The notes beneath the pieces were generated by a model, which was given only the letters and a program-made list of their open reading frames with translations, ran no database searches and was not told where the DNA came from. Source: Clostridiaceae bacterium (GTDB lineage: Bacteria > Bacillota > Clostridia > Lachnospirales > Lachnospiraceae). Taken from it: a stretch of 17,460 bases of DNA. Each line of letters begins with the position of its first letter. Position 1 is the stretch's first letter. The translations under genes and the position numbers were made by a program. The stretch lies in NCBI GenBank assembly GCA_018378255.1, contig JAGZXV010000125.1:1-17460 (forward strand), written 5' to 3'. Below, in pieces: positions 1-8,878 of the stretch.

Positions 1-496
1 TAAATCACTATAATATTTAGCCATTACTAATTACAGAATAAAAACACACTTAAAATCACCACATTTCCACCTTCCTCGAAAAAGCATATATTAAAATGAA
101 AAAAGACTAATAGACGATGTTAATTTAAACACTGTTTTTCAATAAAGAGAGAGATGAAAAGTATAATTTATATAATTAAAAATAGTTTAACAACTCAAAA
201 GTTAAGAACATATTTTGAATATTATACAAAACATTTCACTAGCTTCTTATGTTTTGAGTATATATACTTCTGAGGTAGATAAAATTTTGGCTTCATATCC
301 CATCCTGTCCCCTATTCTATTAAAAATAGTGAGTATCCCAAATTATACATAATTCAAGTATCAGCATGGATTTATACAGTGGATGACACGGAAGCAAATA
401 TGACTACACGTCCGATAATGCCCCTATACCCCATTATCATTGCATCAACATCTTAATGCCAAAACAATTAATTTTTGAGAAAGTGAGGCGATATTT
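1..496. other. AT-rich stretch without a convincing gene
   Basis: No gene can be supported here. A 39-codon frame at 154-273 starts with ATG 7 bases after a weak GAGAG; its product is lysine-, tyrosine- and phenylalanine-rich and unrecognised. A second frame is open at 283-456 (57 codons, no good start) and contains a run reading TTRPIMPLYPIIIAST that looks somewhat protein-like, perhaps the eroded end of an earlier tail gene. A GAGG at 485-488 lies in front of the first tail-fibre paralogue. Base composition is markedly more AT-rich than the tail genes after 3300. Confidence 0.4.
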
Positions 497-1387
497 ATTT
501 CTTTATACAAAGGTAAAAAAAAGCTTGCAGGTAATGTAGCAAACGAGAATCTCAGAAATGATTTAGGTAATTATACAGTAACCTTTAATGATCGTGCAAC
601 TATTGAAGGGGTAGATTCATTTGATACTATTTCAAGTCAAATAGCTACCGGTACATTAGTATCATCATTAGTGGAATTAATAAAAACTGGTCTTTTATAT
701 CTTAATACATCATTACTAAATAAAATAGAGACTCATCAACGCTCAACGGATCATGACAATAGATATTATACTGAAACTGAAATGGATACAAAAATCAGTG
801 ACATAAACAATAATATAAGTGTTAAAGTAATTTCTGGTATTGATATTAATACTTTCATATCTTTTGACAATTTAATACCCAAACTATATTTTTGCGAAGG
901 TTGTACAAACTTTCCATGGAGTAATGGCTGGCTGTTATGCCTTCCTAATTCAATTGGTGGCAATAAGTCAAGCAAACAAATCGCCTTACGGCATGGCACT
1001 TATGATGTAAATAACTTTAATACTCAAGTAAGAAATTATTATAACAGTAGCCAGGTATGGTCTAAATGGTACAGCTATATAACTAATGTAGATTTTACTG
1101 ATATTGATAAAACTGATCATCTTATTAAATTCGGAAAAATGGGCATCTATTATGGGGCAATCCCAATAGAACAAGTTCCCAATGGTGTGGCAGCCAAAGA
1201 ATTAGATATGAGTTCCATATTTTCAGGAATAAGTTCTGTTACAGCAACTCTCGTCTCCGGCGTTCCAGACAAAAAAAATGTGTCCGTACTCGCAGATGGT
1301 ACAACTCTTAAATTTTATATGAGTAACTCACTTACCACAGGAGGTATAACCCATTCTTGGTATACAATAGTTGGGGTCCTCAAATAA
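497..1387 (+). CDS. Phage tail-fibre paralogue 1, no ATG at the homologous start
   Basis: Tail-fibre or baseplate-appendage protein, probably for receptor binding. Residues 1-74 match the N-terminal module of the intact paralogue at 2467: SLYKGKKKLAGN, then NLRNDLGNYTVTF and a leucine-rich segment ending LLYLNTSLL. Then comes a HDNRYYTETEMD motif, common in phage fibres just before the variable tip, and an unrelated C-terminal part of about 200 residues. The start is the odd point: where the paralogue has ATG, this copy has ATT (497-499), 8 bases after GAGG. The frame has an in-frame stop at 476-478 and no ATG, GTG or TTG until GTG 671, which would delete most of the module and has no ribosome binding site. 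Either ATT is used as a rare start or the gene is silent. The frame itself is intact over 297 codons, which suggests recent or continuing selection. Confidence 0.6.
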   Translation: MSLYKGKKKLAGNVANENLRNDLGNYTVTFNDRATIEGVDSFDTISSQIATGTLVSSLVELIKTGLLYLNTSLLNKIETHQRSTDHDNRYYTETEMDTKISDINNNISVKVISGIDINTFISFDNLIPKLYFCEGCTNFPWSNGWLLCLPNSIGGNKSSKQIALRHGTYDVNNFNTQVRNYYNSSQVWSKWYSYITNVDFTDIDKTDHLIKFGKMGIYYGAIPIEQVPNGVAAKELDMSSIFSGISSVTATLVSGVPDKKNVSVLADGTTLKFYMSNSLTTGGITHSWYTIVGVLK

Positions 1388-1666
1388 TAACGGATAATGC
1401 CGCTTTTAATTTTTCCAGACCGGCGTGGAAATTTAGTGTGATATAGTCTTTTAAAAAAGAACGCCATTCCCATCAAGATCTTTGCCAAAAGTATCACTGA
1501 TTAGAAACTTTACTGCGTCAAAAGCCGCCTCACCTAAAAAAGTTCCTGAATTGCCGAACGGACGGTCTGCAAATAATCCTGTAAGGTGGGACGAGGAGGC
1601 AGGCGGCATGGACGGACTTATCTTCATCGGAGTATCGGACCATTTTTCAATGCCAAGTTTATTGAC
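1380..1666 (-). pseudogene. Decayed 3' end of an unknown gene
   Basis: On the - strand 1666 to 1454 is open for 71 codons with protein-like composition, including MPPASSSHLTGLFADRPFG and a DTFGKDLDGNG segment. It stops at 1451-1453, but shifting one frame inside the T-run continues as FKDYITLNFHAGLEKLKAA to a TGA at 1380-1382, so one base has probably been gained or lost. There is no start codon or ribosome binding site. The fragment lies between tail-fibre paralogues 1 and 2, opposite to their strand, and overlaps the last codons of paralogue 1. I do not recognise the family. The overlapping + strand frame 1482-1670 looks less natural and I treat it as its shadow. Confidence 0.35.
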
Positions 1667-1740
1667 TTAATAAAAATACCCGACTTTATGCGGTAGTGGT
1701 ATTTCCCAAACGCCTATTTCAAACTTCTAATCTAATAAAC

Positions 1741-2434
1741 ATGTCTCTATATAAATGCAAAAAAAGTAGCTGGAAATACATCTAATGAGAAATTTGACAG
1801 CGACTTGGGTAATTATACAGTCACATTTAATGACAGTGTCATAGAAGAAATAGAGTTATTTGATACCATACAGAATTCAATAACCAGTACTTCTAAACTC
1901 TCATCACTAATTTCTTTATTCAAAAATGGTCTATATTTTCTTAATAATAAAATAAAATTATTGAATGACGTTTTAGAAACCACTGCAAATACTCTAAATC
2001 GTCTAATAGACAATAAAGCAAACACTTTACACACTCATGATGAAAGATATTATATAGAACAGGAAATAGATTCTTTTTTAATCAATAAAATAGATTCTGC
2101 ATCTTCCAGCATGCCACATTATGGAACAGTTACAAATCTTTCCATAAACAATTCATGGACAAACAATGCATCGATAGATTTACCGCCTGGGGTATATAGT
2201 ATTCATGCACAAATTAACATAGCAGGTACAAATAATCGTATCACTCTAAAACTATTAAAAGGAAGTGAAGAATTAGGCCGTCAGTCTGTAACTGCTGCAG
2301 ATAATAATATCTATTCAGCTTCTTTAGATATGGTAGTTATAACCACAATTGCGGACAGATTTTATATCCATACTTGGGGCACTATCGCTTTAAATGCAAA
2401 AAATATATTGATGACCGCAAGAAAACTATCATAA
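1741..2434 (+). pseudogene. Phage tail-fibre paralogue 2, frameshifted in an A7 run
   Basis: The reading frame begins ATG TCT CTA TAT AAA at 1741, as in the paralogue at 2467, but the frame is lost in an A7 run (1759-1765) and stops within 15 codons. From GTA at 1766 the +1 frame carries the rest of the module (VAGN, then DLGNYTVTFND, then GLYFLNN) and continues to 2434. Removing one A, or adding two, restores a protein of about 230 residues. The part after the module has THDERYYIEQEID, a fibre motif, and then a beta-rich tip domain of about 110 residues (GVYSIHAQINIAG) reminiscent of C1q/TNF-like jelly rolls. No ribosome binding site precedes 1741. It could be a dead copy, a silent donor cassette, or a gene expressed by slippage; the clean remaining frame argues against long decay. 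Confidence 0.6.
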
Positions 2435-2466
2435 TCATATTCGATTCCATAAAGGAGGTGAGATAT

Positions 2467-3243
2467 ATGTCCTTATATAAAGGAAAGAAAAAAGTTGCAG
2501 GAAATATAACAAACAATAATCTCAGAAATGATTTGTCTGATTACACAGTCTCATTCGATGATCAGGCAAATATCGACGATATCACATCATTTGATGCAAT
2601 CCAAGGTCAACTCACCAGTTCTTCGCTTATATCCACGCTGTTTTCCACCATCAAAAAATGTTTGAATTATCTAAACACTGAACTATTATCTCTAAAAAAC
2701 GATCTGTCAAAATATTACCCCATAGGGTCAATATACCTCAGTGTAAACAATATTAATCCAAGCACCTTCATAGGAGGATCATGGGAACGTTGGGGAAATG
2801 GACGGATACCGACAGGCGTCAACGAAAATGATCCTGATTTCTCCTTGCCCGAAAAACAGGGAGGAATGAAACTCATTAATATAAGCCATAGCCATTCAGT
2901 TAATAATCATACGCACAGCACGAATAACTGTACATTAAATATTAACCAGATTCCATCCCACAACCATTGGTTAGCAAATGGTGCTCTTGTTGTAAATAAC
3001 GGCAATAGTGCAACCAATCAATTTGACGCAGGTGTCTCCGGTTTTAGTTCCATATATAATTCCGGCTGGTTTATGGAATGGAAAAAAGGCACTATTTGGG
3101 ATACCCAGTATGCCGGTGGTAACCAGGCTCATAATCATGGAAGCACAGGTGGTACGGCTCCCGGAACAAACGCTCAGCTTTCATCTTCTCAATCAATCGT
3201 TCAGCCGTATATTACCTGCTATATGTGGAAACGTGTAGCCTAA
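2467..3243 (+). CDS. Phage tail fibre with collar-like tip (intact paralogue 3)
   Basis: 258-residue tail appendage protein, the only one of the three paralogues with a normal start: AAAGGAGGTGAG ends 4-5 bases before ATG 2467. The open frame extends upstream to 2374, but that overlaps the previous gene and lacks the homologous MSLYKGKKK start. Residues 1-74 are the shared attachment module. Residues 85-115 (PIGSIYLSVN, then GGSWERWGNGRIPTG) match the tail-collar/baseplate appendage signature, in which a P-x-G-S-I-Y-S segment is followed by a G-x-W motif. Residues 140-175 and 220-230 are rich in His and Asn (HSHSVNNHTH, PSHNHW, HNHG), as in metal-coordinating trimeric phage fibre tips, and the end VQPYITCYMWKR is typical of the family. 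Likely trimeric and surface-exposed. The exact position on the tail is inferred. Confidence 0.8.
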   Translation: MSLYKGKKKVAGNITNNNLRNDLSDYTVSFDDQANIDDITSFDAIQGQLTSSSLISTLFSTIKKCLNYLNTELLSLKNDLSKYYPIGSIYLSVNNINPSTFIGGSWERWGNGRIPTGVNENDPDFSLPEKQGGMKLINISHSHSVNNHTHSTNNCTLNINQIPSHNHWLANGALVVNNGNSATNQFDAGVSGFSSIYNSGWFMEWKKGTIWDTQYAGGNQAHNHGSTGGTAPGTNAQLSSSQSIVQPYITCYMWKRVA

Positions 3244-3327
3244 AGATTTAGAACTGATTTTGCACGGCCTTTACGCACTCCAAAAATATAATCTCTTAAA
3301 TTAAAAACAGAACAATTACAGAAAGAG

Positions 3328-4407
3328 GTGATCCCCATAAAACCAATCATCCACCCAATTGAACCTTTCGATTCCTCTCTAGGCACAACAATAAATTTCA
3401 CCTGGAACGGAAACCGTTTCTTTAAATCCAGATGCATCATCAAAGAAAAAACATCCGGAACTATCATATACAACGAAATCGCGGAAACCATGAGACCAGA
3501 GTATCATTTACCTCCAGAAAGCGGTCTGGTGAACGGCACTTGTTACACCTGCTACATCACTGTATTTGATATGAAAGATCTCGAATCAGACACTTCGGAC
3601 GCAGTCCTATTCTACTGCTACTCTGCCCCAACGTTCCGACTGTCAATCCAGCCTAACGATGTAATCAGAACCTCCGTTTATGAAGCTGCCCTTCACTACA
3701 GCCAAGCAGAAAATGAACTCCTGCAGTCCTATACCATAACTTTATATTCCTATCAGAAAGTAGCCCTGCAGACCTCAGGAACCGTGTACCCGCCACAGGA
3801 TTTCACAAGCGGAGATTTATTTTACATCATATCTTCCCTCGAAAATGCCAACCAATACTATATCAAGGCAGCCGGTACAACCGTCCAGGGCATGCACTTA
3901 GAAACGCCTGATATCTTATTTACCGTTGCTTATGAAAACCTGCAGCCCTTCGCGGTTCTGGAAACCAATAATCATCCCGACATTGGAGCGATTGAACTGC
4001 GCAGCAATCTGATCTCTACAGAAGGGATACCCGATAAAGATGTGGTGTTCATTGACGGCAAATACGCTGATCTGAGAGACAATTCCGTTCAGTTTGACAT
4101 CGGCTATCAAATCATCGGTGATTTCAGTCATGTATTTAAATTTTATGAGCCGGTTTTAAACCAACAACTGCTTCTCATTAAGGATGCTGATGATAAAATG
4201 CAGATCAGTTGCTCTTATAGAGAAGGGATCTTTGATGATTCCAATGGTAAGAAGGGAGTAATAGAACTGACTGCCAATTCATCAGGCGTGAATTACACAC
4301 TATACAGCAACTATTTCAACATTCCGACAGATTCGGAATACATCAGCTATTGTATAACCAGAAAAGGCCCCTATTTTGATACAAAAGCTGTTATCATACC
4401 AAAATAA
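3328..4407 (+). CDS. Phage tail protein with FnIII-like domains
   Basis: About 359 residues. The first ~200 look like two fibronectin-III-type beta sandwiches (TTINFTWNGN, Y-C-Y-I-T-V, then a second set ending YYIKAAGTTV). The last ~150 residues (IELRSNL, FDIGYQI, FKFYEP) form a beta-rich domain that may be lectin-like. A structural tail-tip component is likely; no catalytic motif is seen. The start is unclear. GTG 3328 lies inside the ribosome binding site AAGAGGTGATCC. By comparison with the next gene (AAAGGAGGTGATCC followed by an A and ATG), the homologous start would be ATA at 3337, a very rare initiation codon. The gene is followed after 24 bases by the next tail gene and belongs to the same + strand transcription unit. 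Confidence 0.7.
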   Translation: MIPIKPIIHPIEPFDSSLGTTINFTWNGNRFFKSRCIIKEKTSGTIIYNEIAETMRPEYHLPPESGLVNGTCYTCYITVFDMKDLESDTSDAVLFYCYSAPTFRLSIQPNDVIRTSVYEAALHYSQAENELLQSYTITLYSYQKVALQTSGTVYPPQDFTSGDLFYIISSLENANQYYIKAAGTTVQGMHLETPDILFTVAYENLQPFAVLETNNHPDIGAIELRSNLISTEGIPDKDVVFIDGKYADLRDNSVQFDIGYQIIGDFSHVFKFYEPVLNQQLLLIKDADDKMQISCSYREGIFDDSNGKKGVIELTANSSGVNYTLYSNYFNIPTDSEYISYCITRKGPYFDTKAVIIPK

Positions 4408-4431
4408 CAGCACCAGAAAGGAGGTGATCCA

Positions 4432-5346
4432 ATGTTTTGCGGACACATTTTTGCATCCAGTAATGACGCACTTATCTCTCATGCCGCCAATCCCAATACA
4501 GTTGAGAAATTAGCAATACAGAATGCGGTCTTTGATGAAATCTATGCAGCGGTAAAACTAATAGAAATATCCGATTTTGACGGTACAATCCCCACAGAAT
4601 GGACATTCGACACACGTTTTCATGCGATCTTCAATGACACCCTGTATGGCGGTAATGTTAACTTCACCGAATCCATTGTAGATTCGATCAGAATTAAGAA
4701 ACGTACTGTCAAAGACAACAAATTCAAAACTATTTTTGAGCGTAAAATAGAGAAAAATGATGATCTCTCCGTCGAACTAATCGATTACTTTGAACCCATA
4801 GGAACTGTAGAATATGCCTATGTCCCTGTTATTTCCGGCGGTGAAAACAGTTACATCGTCAGCAAAGTAGAATCCAAATTCGATGATTTCTTTTTATGTG
4901 AAAAGGACAAATCATACCCACTGATTTTGGATGCGTCTTACACTCAAACCATTAACTATGAAACCAGCCAGGTCAAACCATTCGGCCGTAAATACCCCGT
5001 CACTGTCATCAATGGCAGCAGCGGTTATAAATCCGGGGAAATGGAATGCCTGTTTGTTCAGTTTGATCAGGATTCTGCCGATACTGATCATGCCTTTCAT
5101 TACCGGAACCTCATTTATGAGATGCTGATCAACGGAAAACCTAAAATTTTAAAGGACAGCGAAGGCAAATTACTGTTGGTCAACGTAACTGGAAGCATAA
5201 GCGAATCAGACCGCCAATATCTCTATGGAGACACCGGCGGTTTTTATTATGTAAAATCTAAATTCAGTTGGACAGAATGCGGTGATGCTTACGAAGTTGG
5301 CGATTTATACGATAATGGTTTAATTGATACGGATCTGGATAGGTAG
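4432..5346 (+). CDS. Phage tail-tip structural protein
   Basis: 304-residue protein with a textbook ribosome binding site (AAAGGAGGTGATCC) just before ATG 4432. I recognise no named domain with certainty. The sequence is largely beta, with aromatic-rich strands (IPTEWTFDTRFHAIFND, YLYGDTGGFYYVKSKFSW) and no signal peptide or membrane segment. Size, strand content and place directly before the hub-like gene suit a distal-tail or adaptor protein that links the tail tube to the tip complex; this role is inferred from position only. It ends 9 bases before the next ATG, so translation is probably coupled. Confidence 0.65.
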   Translation: MFCGHIFASSNDALISHAANPNTVEKLAIQNAVFDEIYAAVKLIEISDFDGTIPTEWTFDTRFHAIFNDTLYGGNVNFTESIVDSIRIKKRTVKDNKFKTIFERKIEKNDDLSVELIDYFEPIGTVEYAYVPVISGGENSYIVSKVESKFDDFFLCEKDKSYPLILDASYTQTINYETSQVKPFGRKYPVTVINGSSGYKSGEMECLFVQFDQDSADTDHAFHYRNLIYEMLINGKPKILKDSEGKLLLVNVTGSISESDRQYLYGDTGGFYYVKSKFSWTECGDAYEVGDLYDNGLIDTDLDR

Positions 5347-5355
5347 GTAAAAATT

Positions 5356-6864
5356 ATGTATGATGTAAAACAAAGTGATCTTGATTTATTGCGGCAGGGA
5401 ACCCACGAGGTATACATCAGGGTTGAACTGCTGAACAAACAGTTTAAAGTTCTCGATTCCCTTGAAGGTTCCATCATCAATGACAGCTTCAGGGTAAATA
5501 ATGATTCCGTACAGAGAAGATCCTATACCTGTGATATGGTTCTGACCGATTCCAGTTTGATCATAGGAAAGGATAAAAAAATCTGGCTGGATAAACGGCT
5601 GCAGGTATATTACGGGATAAAATCACTGCGTCAAAATGAAATAATCTGGTACAGAATCGGTACATTTGTCTACGTTTCGATGAACTACAAATACTCCCAA
5701 AATGAGCGTACCCTCTCTCTCACCTGTGCCGATTTAATGGCGGAATATGACGGCACCTTAAACGGACAGCTTGGCGGCTATGGTTCCTCCAACTCGGAAT
5801 CCGGCAACATTGCCCAGGGATTAAAAATTCCTGCCGGACAAGATATACGCCAATCCGTCATAGCTCTGTTAAATGATGCAAATATTGAACGGTACATTGT
5901 AGAAGACATTGGAAAAGAAATTCCATACGATCTGGAGTTTAATACTGGTGTTACTTACTGCGAAATTTGGACTAAAATCTGTGAATTGTACGATTCATGG
6001 GAATTCTTTTTTGACACAGACGGCACCTTTATATGGCGTGAAATCCCCAACTGCGCCTCTGATCCCGTCCTATTGGACGATTCTGTCATGGAGCACATCG
6101 TACTGGATGAAAGTGCAAGCGCTTCATTTGATAATATCTATAATGTTGTTGAAGTATGGGGTAAAGTTTTGGAATTAAGTGCATCTGACCGCTATGCGGA
6201 TACTTCCACTTATACCAATAACACATATCAAATCTCATTAGACGGTTATTCATCCTGGAATGATATCGACCACCTAACACAATTTGGAATTAAAATAGGC
6301 GCCGCTAATCTGGATGCCCCAAAGTTCACCGTCAATAACTACTCTCCGATCCCTATTTACGACGGAGACGGCAGCCCTTTAGCTGCCGGAACACTGCTGC
6401 CGGATACGGCTTATGTATTCCGCTACCGCAGGTTAAATACCGGCGAATCCGGGGTCACATCCGCCCTATTTCTTCTCGGCCAGTATCAATGTTATGGCAA
6501 ATACATCGAAAATTCAGATGAATGCCCCTTCTCAGTAAAAAACTTAGGATATGAAATCATGAACGCAGTGGATTATGAAAGTTTAAGTGATGATGCAGCC
6601 TGTTACAACCAGGCAGAATATCTGGCTTACACTTCTACCGCCATGATGGATACAATAACCTTAAATACAATCGTTATCCCCTGGTTAGAAGTCAATACAA
6701 AAATAAGGTATACCCCAAAATATAACCATGAAACCAACCAATATATAATTAAAAATTTCAGTTGGTCCACAGGATCAGGCACAATGACATTAACTCTCTA
6801 TAAATTTTTGGAGAGTTTTTCTTTTGTCTATGACAGAAGGAACCAAAAAAGTAGAAAGAGGTGA
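5356..6864 (+). CDS. Phage tail hub/tip protein, DUF5048-like
   Basis: 502-residue tail protein. The N-terminal third (INDSFRVNNDSVQRRSYTC, then WLDKRLQVYYGIKS and GTFVYVSM) resembles the DUF5048-type region of clostridial phage tail-tip proteins. The middle part (EIWTKICELYDSWEFFFDTDGTF, then FDNIYNVVEVWG) and the end (KIRYTPKYNHETNQYIIKNF) have the character of the gp27-like hub/baseplate domains common in siphophage tail-associated proteins. No lysozyme or peptidase motif is visible. It follows the upstream gene by 9 bases behind a weak GGTAGG site, and its last four bases lie within the ribosome binding site region of the next gene. The hub role is inference from order and fold impression; assignment to a tail gene is fairly sure. 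Confidence 0.7.
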   Translation: MYDVKQSDLDLLRQGTHEVYIRVELLNKQFKVLDSLEGSIINDSFRVNNDSVQRRSYTCDMVLTDSSLIIGKDKKIWLDKRLQVYYGIKSLRQNEIIWYRIGTFVYVSMNYKYSQNERTLSLTCADLMAEYDGTLNGQLGGYGSSNSESGNIAQGLKIPAGQDIRQSVIALLNDANIERYIVEDIGKEIPYDLEFNTGVTYCEIWTKICELYDSWEFFFDTDGTFIWREIPNCASDPVLLDDSVMEHIVLDESASASFDNIYNVVEVWGKVLELSASDRYADTSTYTNNTYQISLDGYSSWNDIDHLTQFGIKIGAANLDAPKFTVNNYSPIPIYDGDGSPLAAGTLLPDTAYVFRYRRLNTGESGVTSALFLLGQYQCYGKYIENSDECPFSVKNLGYEIMNAVDYESLSDDAACYNQAEYLAYTSTAMMDTITLNTIVIPWLEVNTKIRYTPKYNHETNQYIIKNFSWSTGSGTMTLTLYKFLESFSFVYDRRNQKSRKR

Positions 6865-6869
6865 TTAAC

Positions 6870-7496
6870 TTGGCAAAATATAACGATCTTCCATTAACAA
6901 ACTTTCCTGACACAGAAGACACCTGGGCAAGAATGCAGGACATTACGGTTAACCTCATCACCGTAGCCCAGCAGTATAATGCGCTGTGGGAATCCGGTGA
7001 TGTCACCGGCGCTAATACCTTATTGGAGAATAATCCCGGGTTAATAAATGCAATTTTCAATGCCGACAAATGGAACAAACTCAGGGATGCAATTATCTCT
7101 CTGGAACGTTTTTATTTAAATGACGTACAAACATTTATAGACCGGGTGGCCCAGTACACAATCGGTATCAAGGATGATGCAGCTGGTGATGAAAAAATCA
7201 CAAATACCTATTCCGCCAATAAAATAGACCGGTTAACCGGATACTATTCCAATTCATTTGATATTGTAGTTTCCGATTGGACCAGTGATTTTATTTATAC
7301 CCACGAAGACGATTCTATTGGCGAAGATGATATTGTAGAGGTTTATTTCAATTCAGACAGCTATACAGCCGTCTCAAAAGCGCAGATACGAGTAATGAGC
7401 GGTTCAGGCGCAGGAAATTTTAAGCTAAAAGCAAAGAAGGTTCCGATTGGAACAATAACAATCGATTTTTATAAGGTGGTGAAGAAAAATGGCTAA
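6870..7496 (+). CDS. Phage tail/baseplate protein of unknown fold
   Basis: About 208 residues. Two starts are possible: GTG 6861, which sits inside the ribosome binding site, and TTG 6870, which lies 8 bases after AGAGG (6857-6861). I prefer TTG 6870. The first half is helical (WARMQDITVNLITVAQQYN, then INAIFNADKWNKLRDAI) and could trimerise. The end is beta-rich (DIVVSDW, then VEVYFNSDSY, then ITIDFYKVVKKNG), like many small fibre tips. It overlaps the next gene by 8 bases (ATGGCTAA), a sign of coupled translation of a fibre base and its adhesin. The family is not recognised. Confidence 0.65.
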   Translation: MAKYNDLPLTNFPDTEDTWARMQDITVNLITVAQQYNALWESGDVTGANTLLENNPGLINAIFNADKWNKLRDAIISLERFYLNDVQTFIDRVAQYTIGIKDDAAGDEKITNTYSANKIDRLTGYYSNSFDIVVSDWTSDFIYTHEDDSIGEDDIVEVYFNSDSYTAVSKAQIRVMSGSGAGNFKLKAKKVPIGTITIDFYKVVKKNG

Positions 7497-8844
7497 AACC
7501 GGACGAATTAATTTTGGCGGGGGCGGGGGAATTGATCCTGATGAATTAAATGCGCTTCCCGAACACGTTTTAACTGGTAAATCATTTGGCGGCTCCGGAA
7601 GTGATGAGCCGCAGACAGGAAACATGCCCAACCGTGGTGCAGTAACTCAGGCGTTAAATGCGGGCGGAAGTTATACAATACCGAATGGCTATCATAATGG
7701 TTCTGGAAAAATTACAGCGAATAGCTTAGCCAGCCAGACATCCGCTACCGCTACGGCGGGATATATTTATAATGGTAAAACGGCATGGGTGAATGGTAGT
7801 AAAATAACCGGGAATATGACAGTTGGAAGTATACTAAATTTTAGTGCAGCCGCATACAGTACGACGCAGATATTGTTGAAATGGCAGAATCCGTATGCGG
7901 CGACTGGGAAACCATTTAGCGGGGTTTTTATAAACTATTCAACTGGGGGATATCCTGGTATAGGTGGTACACGAATTTATACCGGTGTCGGAAATAATAC
8001 AGCATCCGGTGGTTGGTCTCAAGTTATTGTTAATATGCCATCAATTGGAACTGGTTACTACTTTAGCTGCTCTTCATACTGTACATGTAGTGCTGGTCAG
8101 ATAAATGGCAATACACTCAATGCTTATGCAGCAACTTTACCACGAGGGCAACAAATATTTACACAATCCGGCACGTTTACTGTTCCCGCAAATGTTCGGA
8201 CAATCGATGTTTTTTGTGTTGGCGCTGGTGGAATTGCTTATCATTATGGTGTATCTTCCGCTAATGTCAGAAGGCGGGCCTTAGGTGGAGGCGGAGGATA
8301 TACAACCACTCAAAAAGGTATCTCAGTATCCCCGGGGGCGCAGTATCCAGTCGTAGTTGGAGCTTCAACTACAGATACTTTTAGCATTCCAAGTGCAGGA
8401 ACCCAAAGTGGTACTTCATCATTTGGATCATTAGTTTCGGCTGCTGGCGGATGGGGGGGCAGATGGTGCATGGGTACGGGCGTTGCTAATGGTCAAAACG
8501 GTGGTTCAGGTGGAGGAGCTTACTGGGCATCACAAAACGGTGCAATTATAAATGGAAGTCAAACACCTGGAGTTGATGGTTCGGATGGTGGCTCAATAAG
8601 GTACTGGTGGGATTCTGAAGAAGATGGTTATCAAGAAGGTACAGCGACTGGTGGGATTGGGCAAAGAAGAACCACAAGAGCATTTGGAGAGGCATCTGGA
8701 TCTTTATATTCATCTGCGGGAACTAATGGTGGAAATAAAGCCGGGGATGCCAATACAGGAAATGGAGGCAGTGGAATGGAAGATTACTCCCGAAACTGGC
8801 AATATGGAGGTTCCGGTATAGTCATAGTTAGATGGGGATATTAA
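7489..8844 (+). CDS. Glycine-rich phage tail adhesin
   Basis: 451-residue protein with three parts. Residues 1-110 include a glycine run (INFGGGGGIDPDELNAL) and the LTGKSFGG, ITAN-type repeats seen at the base of many Firmicute phage fibres. Residues about 115-215 form a beta-sandwich of FnIII character (ILNFSAAAYSTTQILLKW). Residues 220-451 are a glycine-rich tip with FTVPANVRTIDVFCVGAGG and the end GGSGIVIVRWGY, the pattern of glycine-rich adhesin tips of phages. Likely a receptor-binding tip protein. No reverse transcriptase or template repeat is in the window, so a diversity-generating retroelement cannot be claimed. Translation is coupled to the upstream gene through the 8-base overlap. 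Confidence 0.75.
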   Translation: MAKTGRINFGGGGGIDPDELNALPEHVLTGKSFGGSGSDEPQTGNMPNRGAVTQALNAGGSYTIPNGYHNGSGKITANSLASQTSATATAGYIYNGKTAWVNGSKITGNMTVGSILNFSAAAYSTTQILLKWQNPYAATGKPFSGVFINYSTGGYPGIGGTRIYTGVGNNTASGGWSQVIVNMPSIGTGYYFSCSSYCTCSAGQINGNTLNAYAATLPRGQQIFTQSGTFTVPANVRTIDVFCVGAGGIAYHYGVSSANVRRRALGGGGGYTTTQKGISVSPGAQYPVVVGASTTDTFSIPSAGTQSGTSSFGSLVSAAGGWGGRWCMGTGVANGQNGGSGGGAYWASQNGAIINGSQTPGVDGSDGGSIRYWWDSEEDGYQEGTATGGIGQRRTTRAFGEASGSLYSSAGTNGGNKAGDANTGNGGSGMEDYSRNWQYGGSGIVIVRWGY

Positions 8845-8878
8845 ACTTTATTTAAAATTTATTTGGAGGTAATGTCTT

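Larger units (their letters stand above)
497..2688 (+). repeat. Three copies of a tail-fibre N-terminal module
   Basis: The same ~74-codon module occurs at 497-718, 1741-1963 and 2467-2688, each time at the 5' end of a fibre gene with a different 3' part. Shared residues include SLYK, a lysine run, AGN, DL, YTV, F-D, FD-I and a closing leucine-rich segment with LN. Copies 1 and 3 share an identical 17-base block (548-564 and 2518-2534); copies 1 and 2 share an identical 14-base block (566-579 and 1808-1821). Protein similarity is clear and DNA similarity patchy, so these are old duplications with short identical blocks that could still serve for recombination. Confidence 0.75.

Noticed and set aside
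1524..1607. A second structured element like the one at 11184, with GCCGCCT/AGGCGGC closing 84 bases
   Set aside because: The inner helices do not correspond, and the region reads better as a decayed - strand gene; the resemblance is too weak to claim a family.
1482..1670. A + strand gene of 62 codons
   Set aside because: No ribosome binding site, and the opposite strand has the more protein-like reading.
7489..8844. Diversity-generating retroelement acting on the glycine-rich adhesin
   Set aside because: No reverse transcriptase and no template repeat with adenine-specific differences is present in the window.
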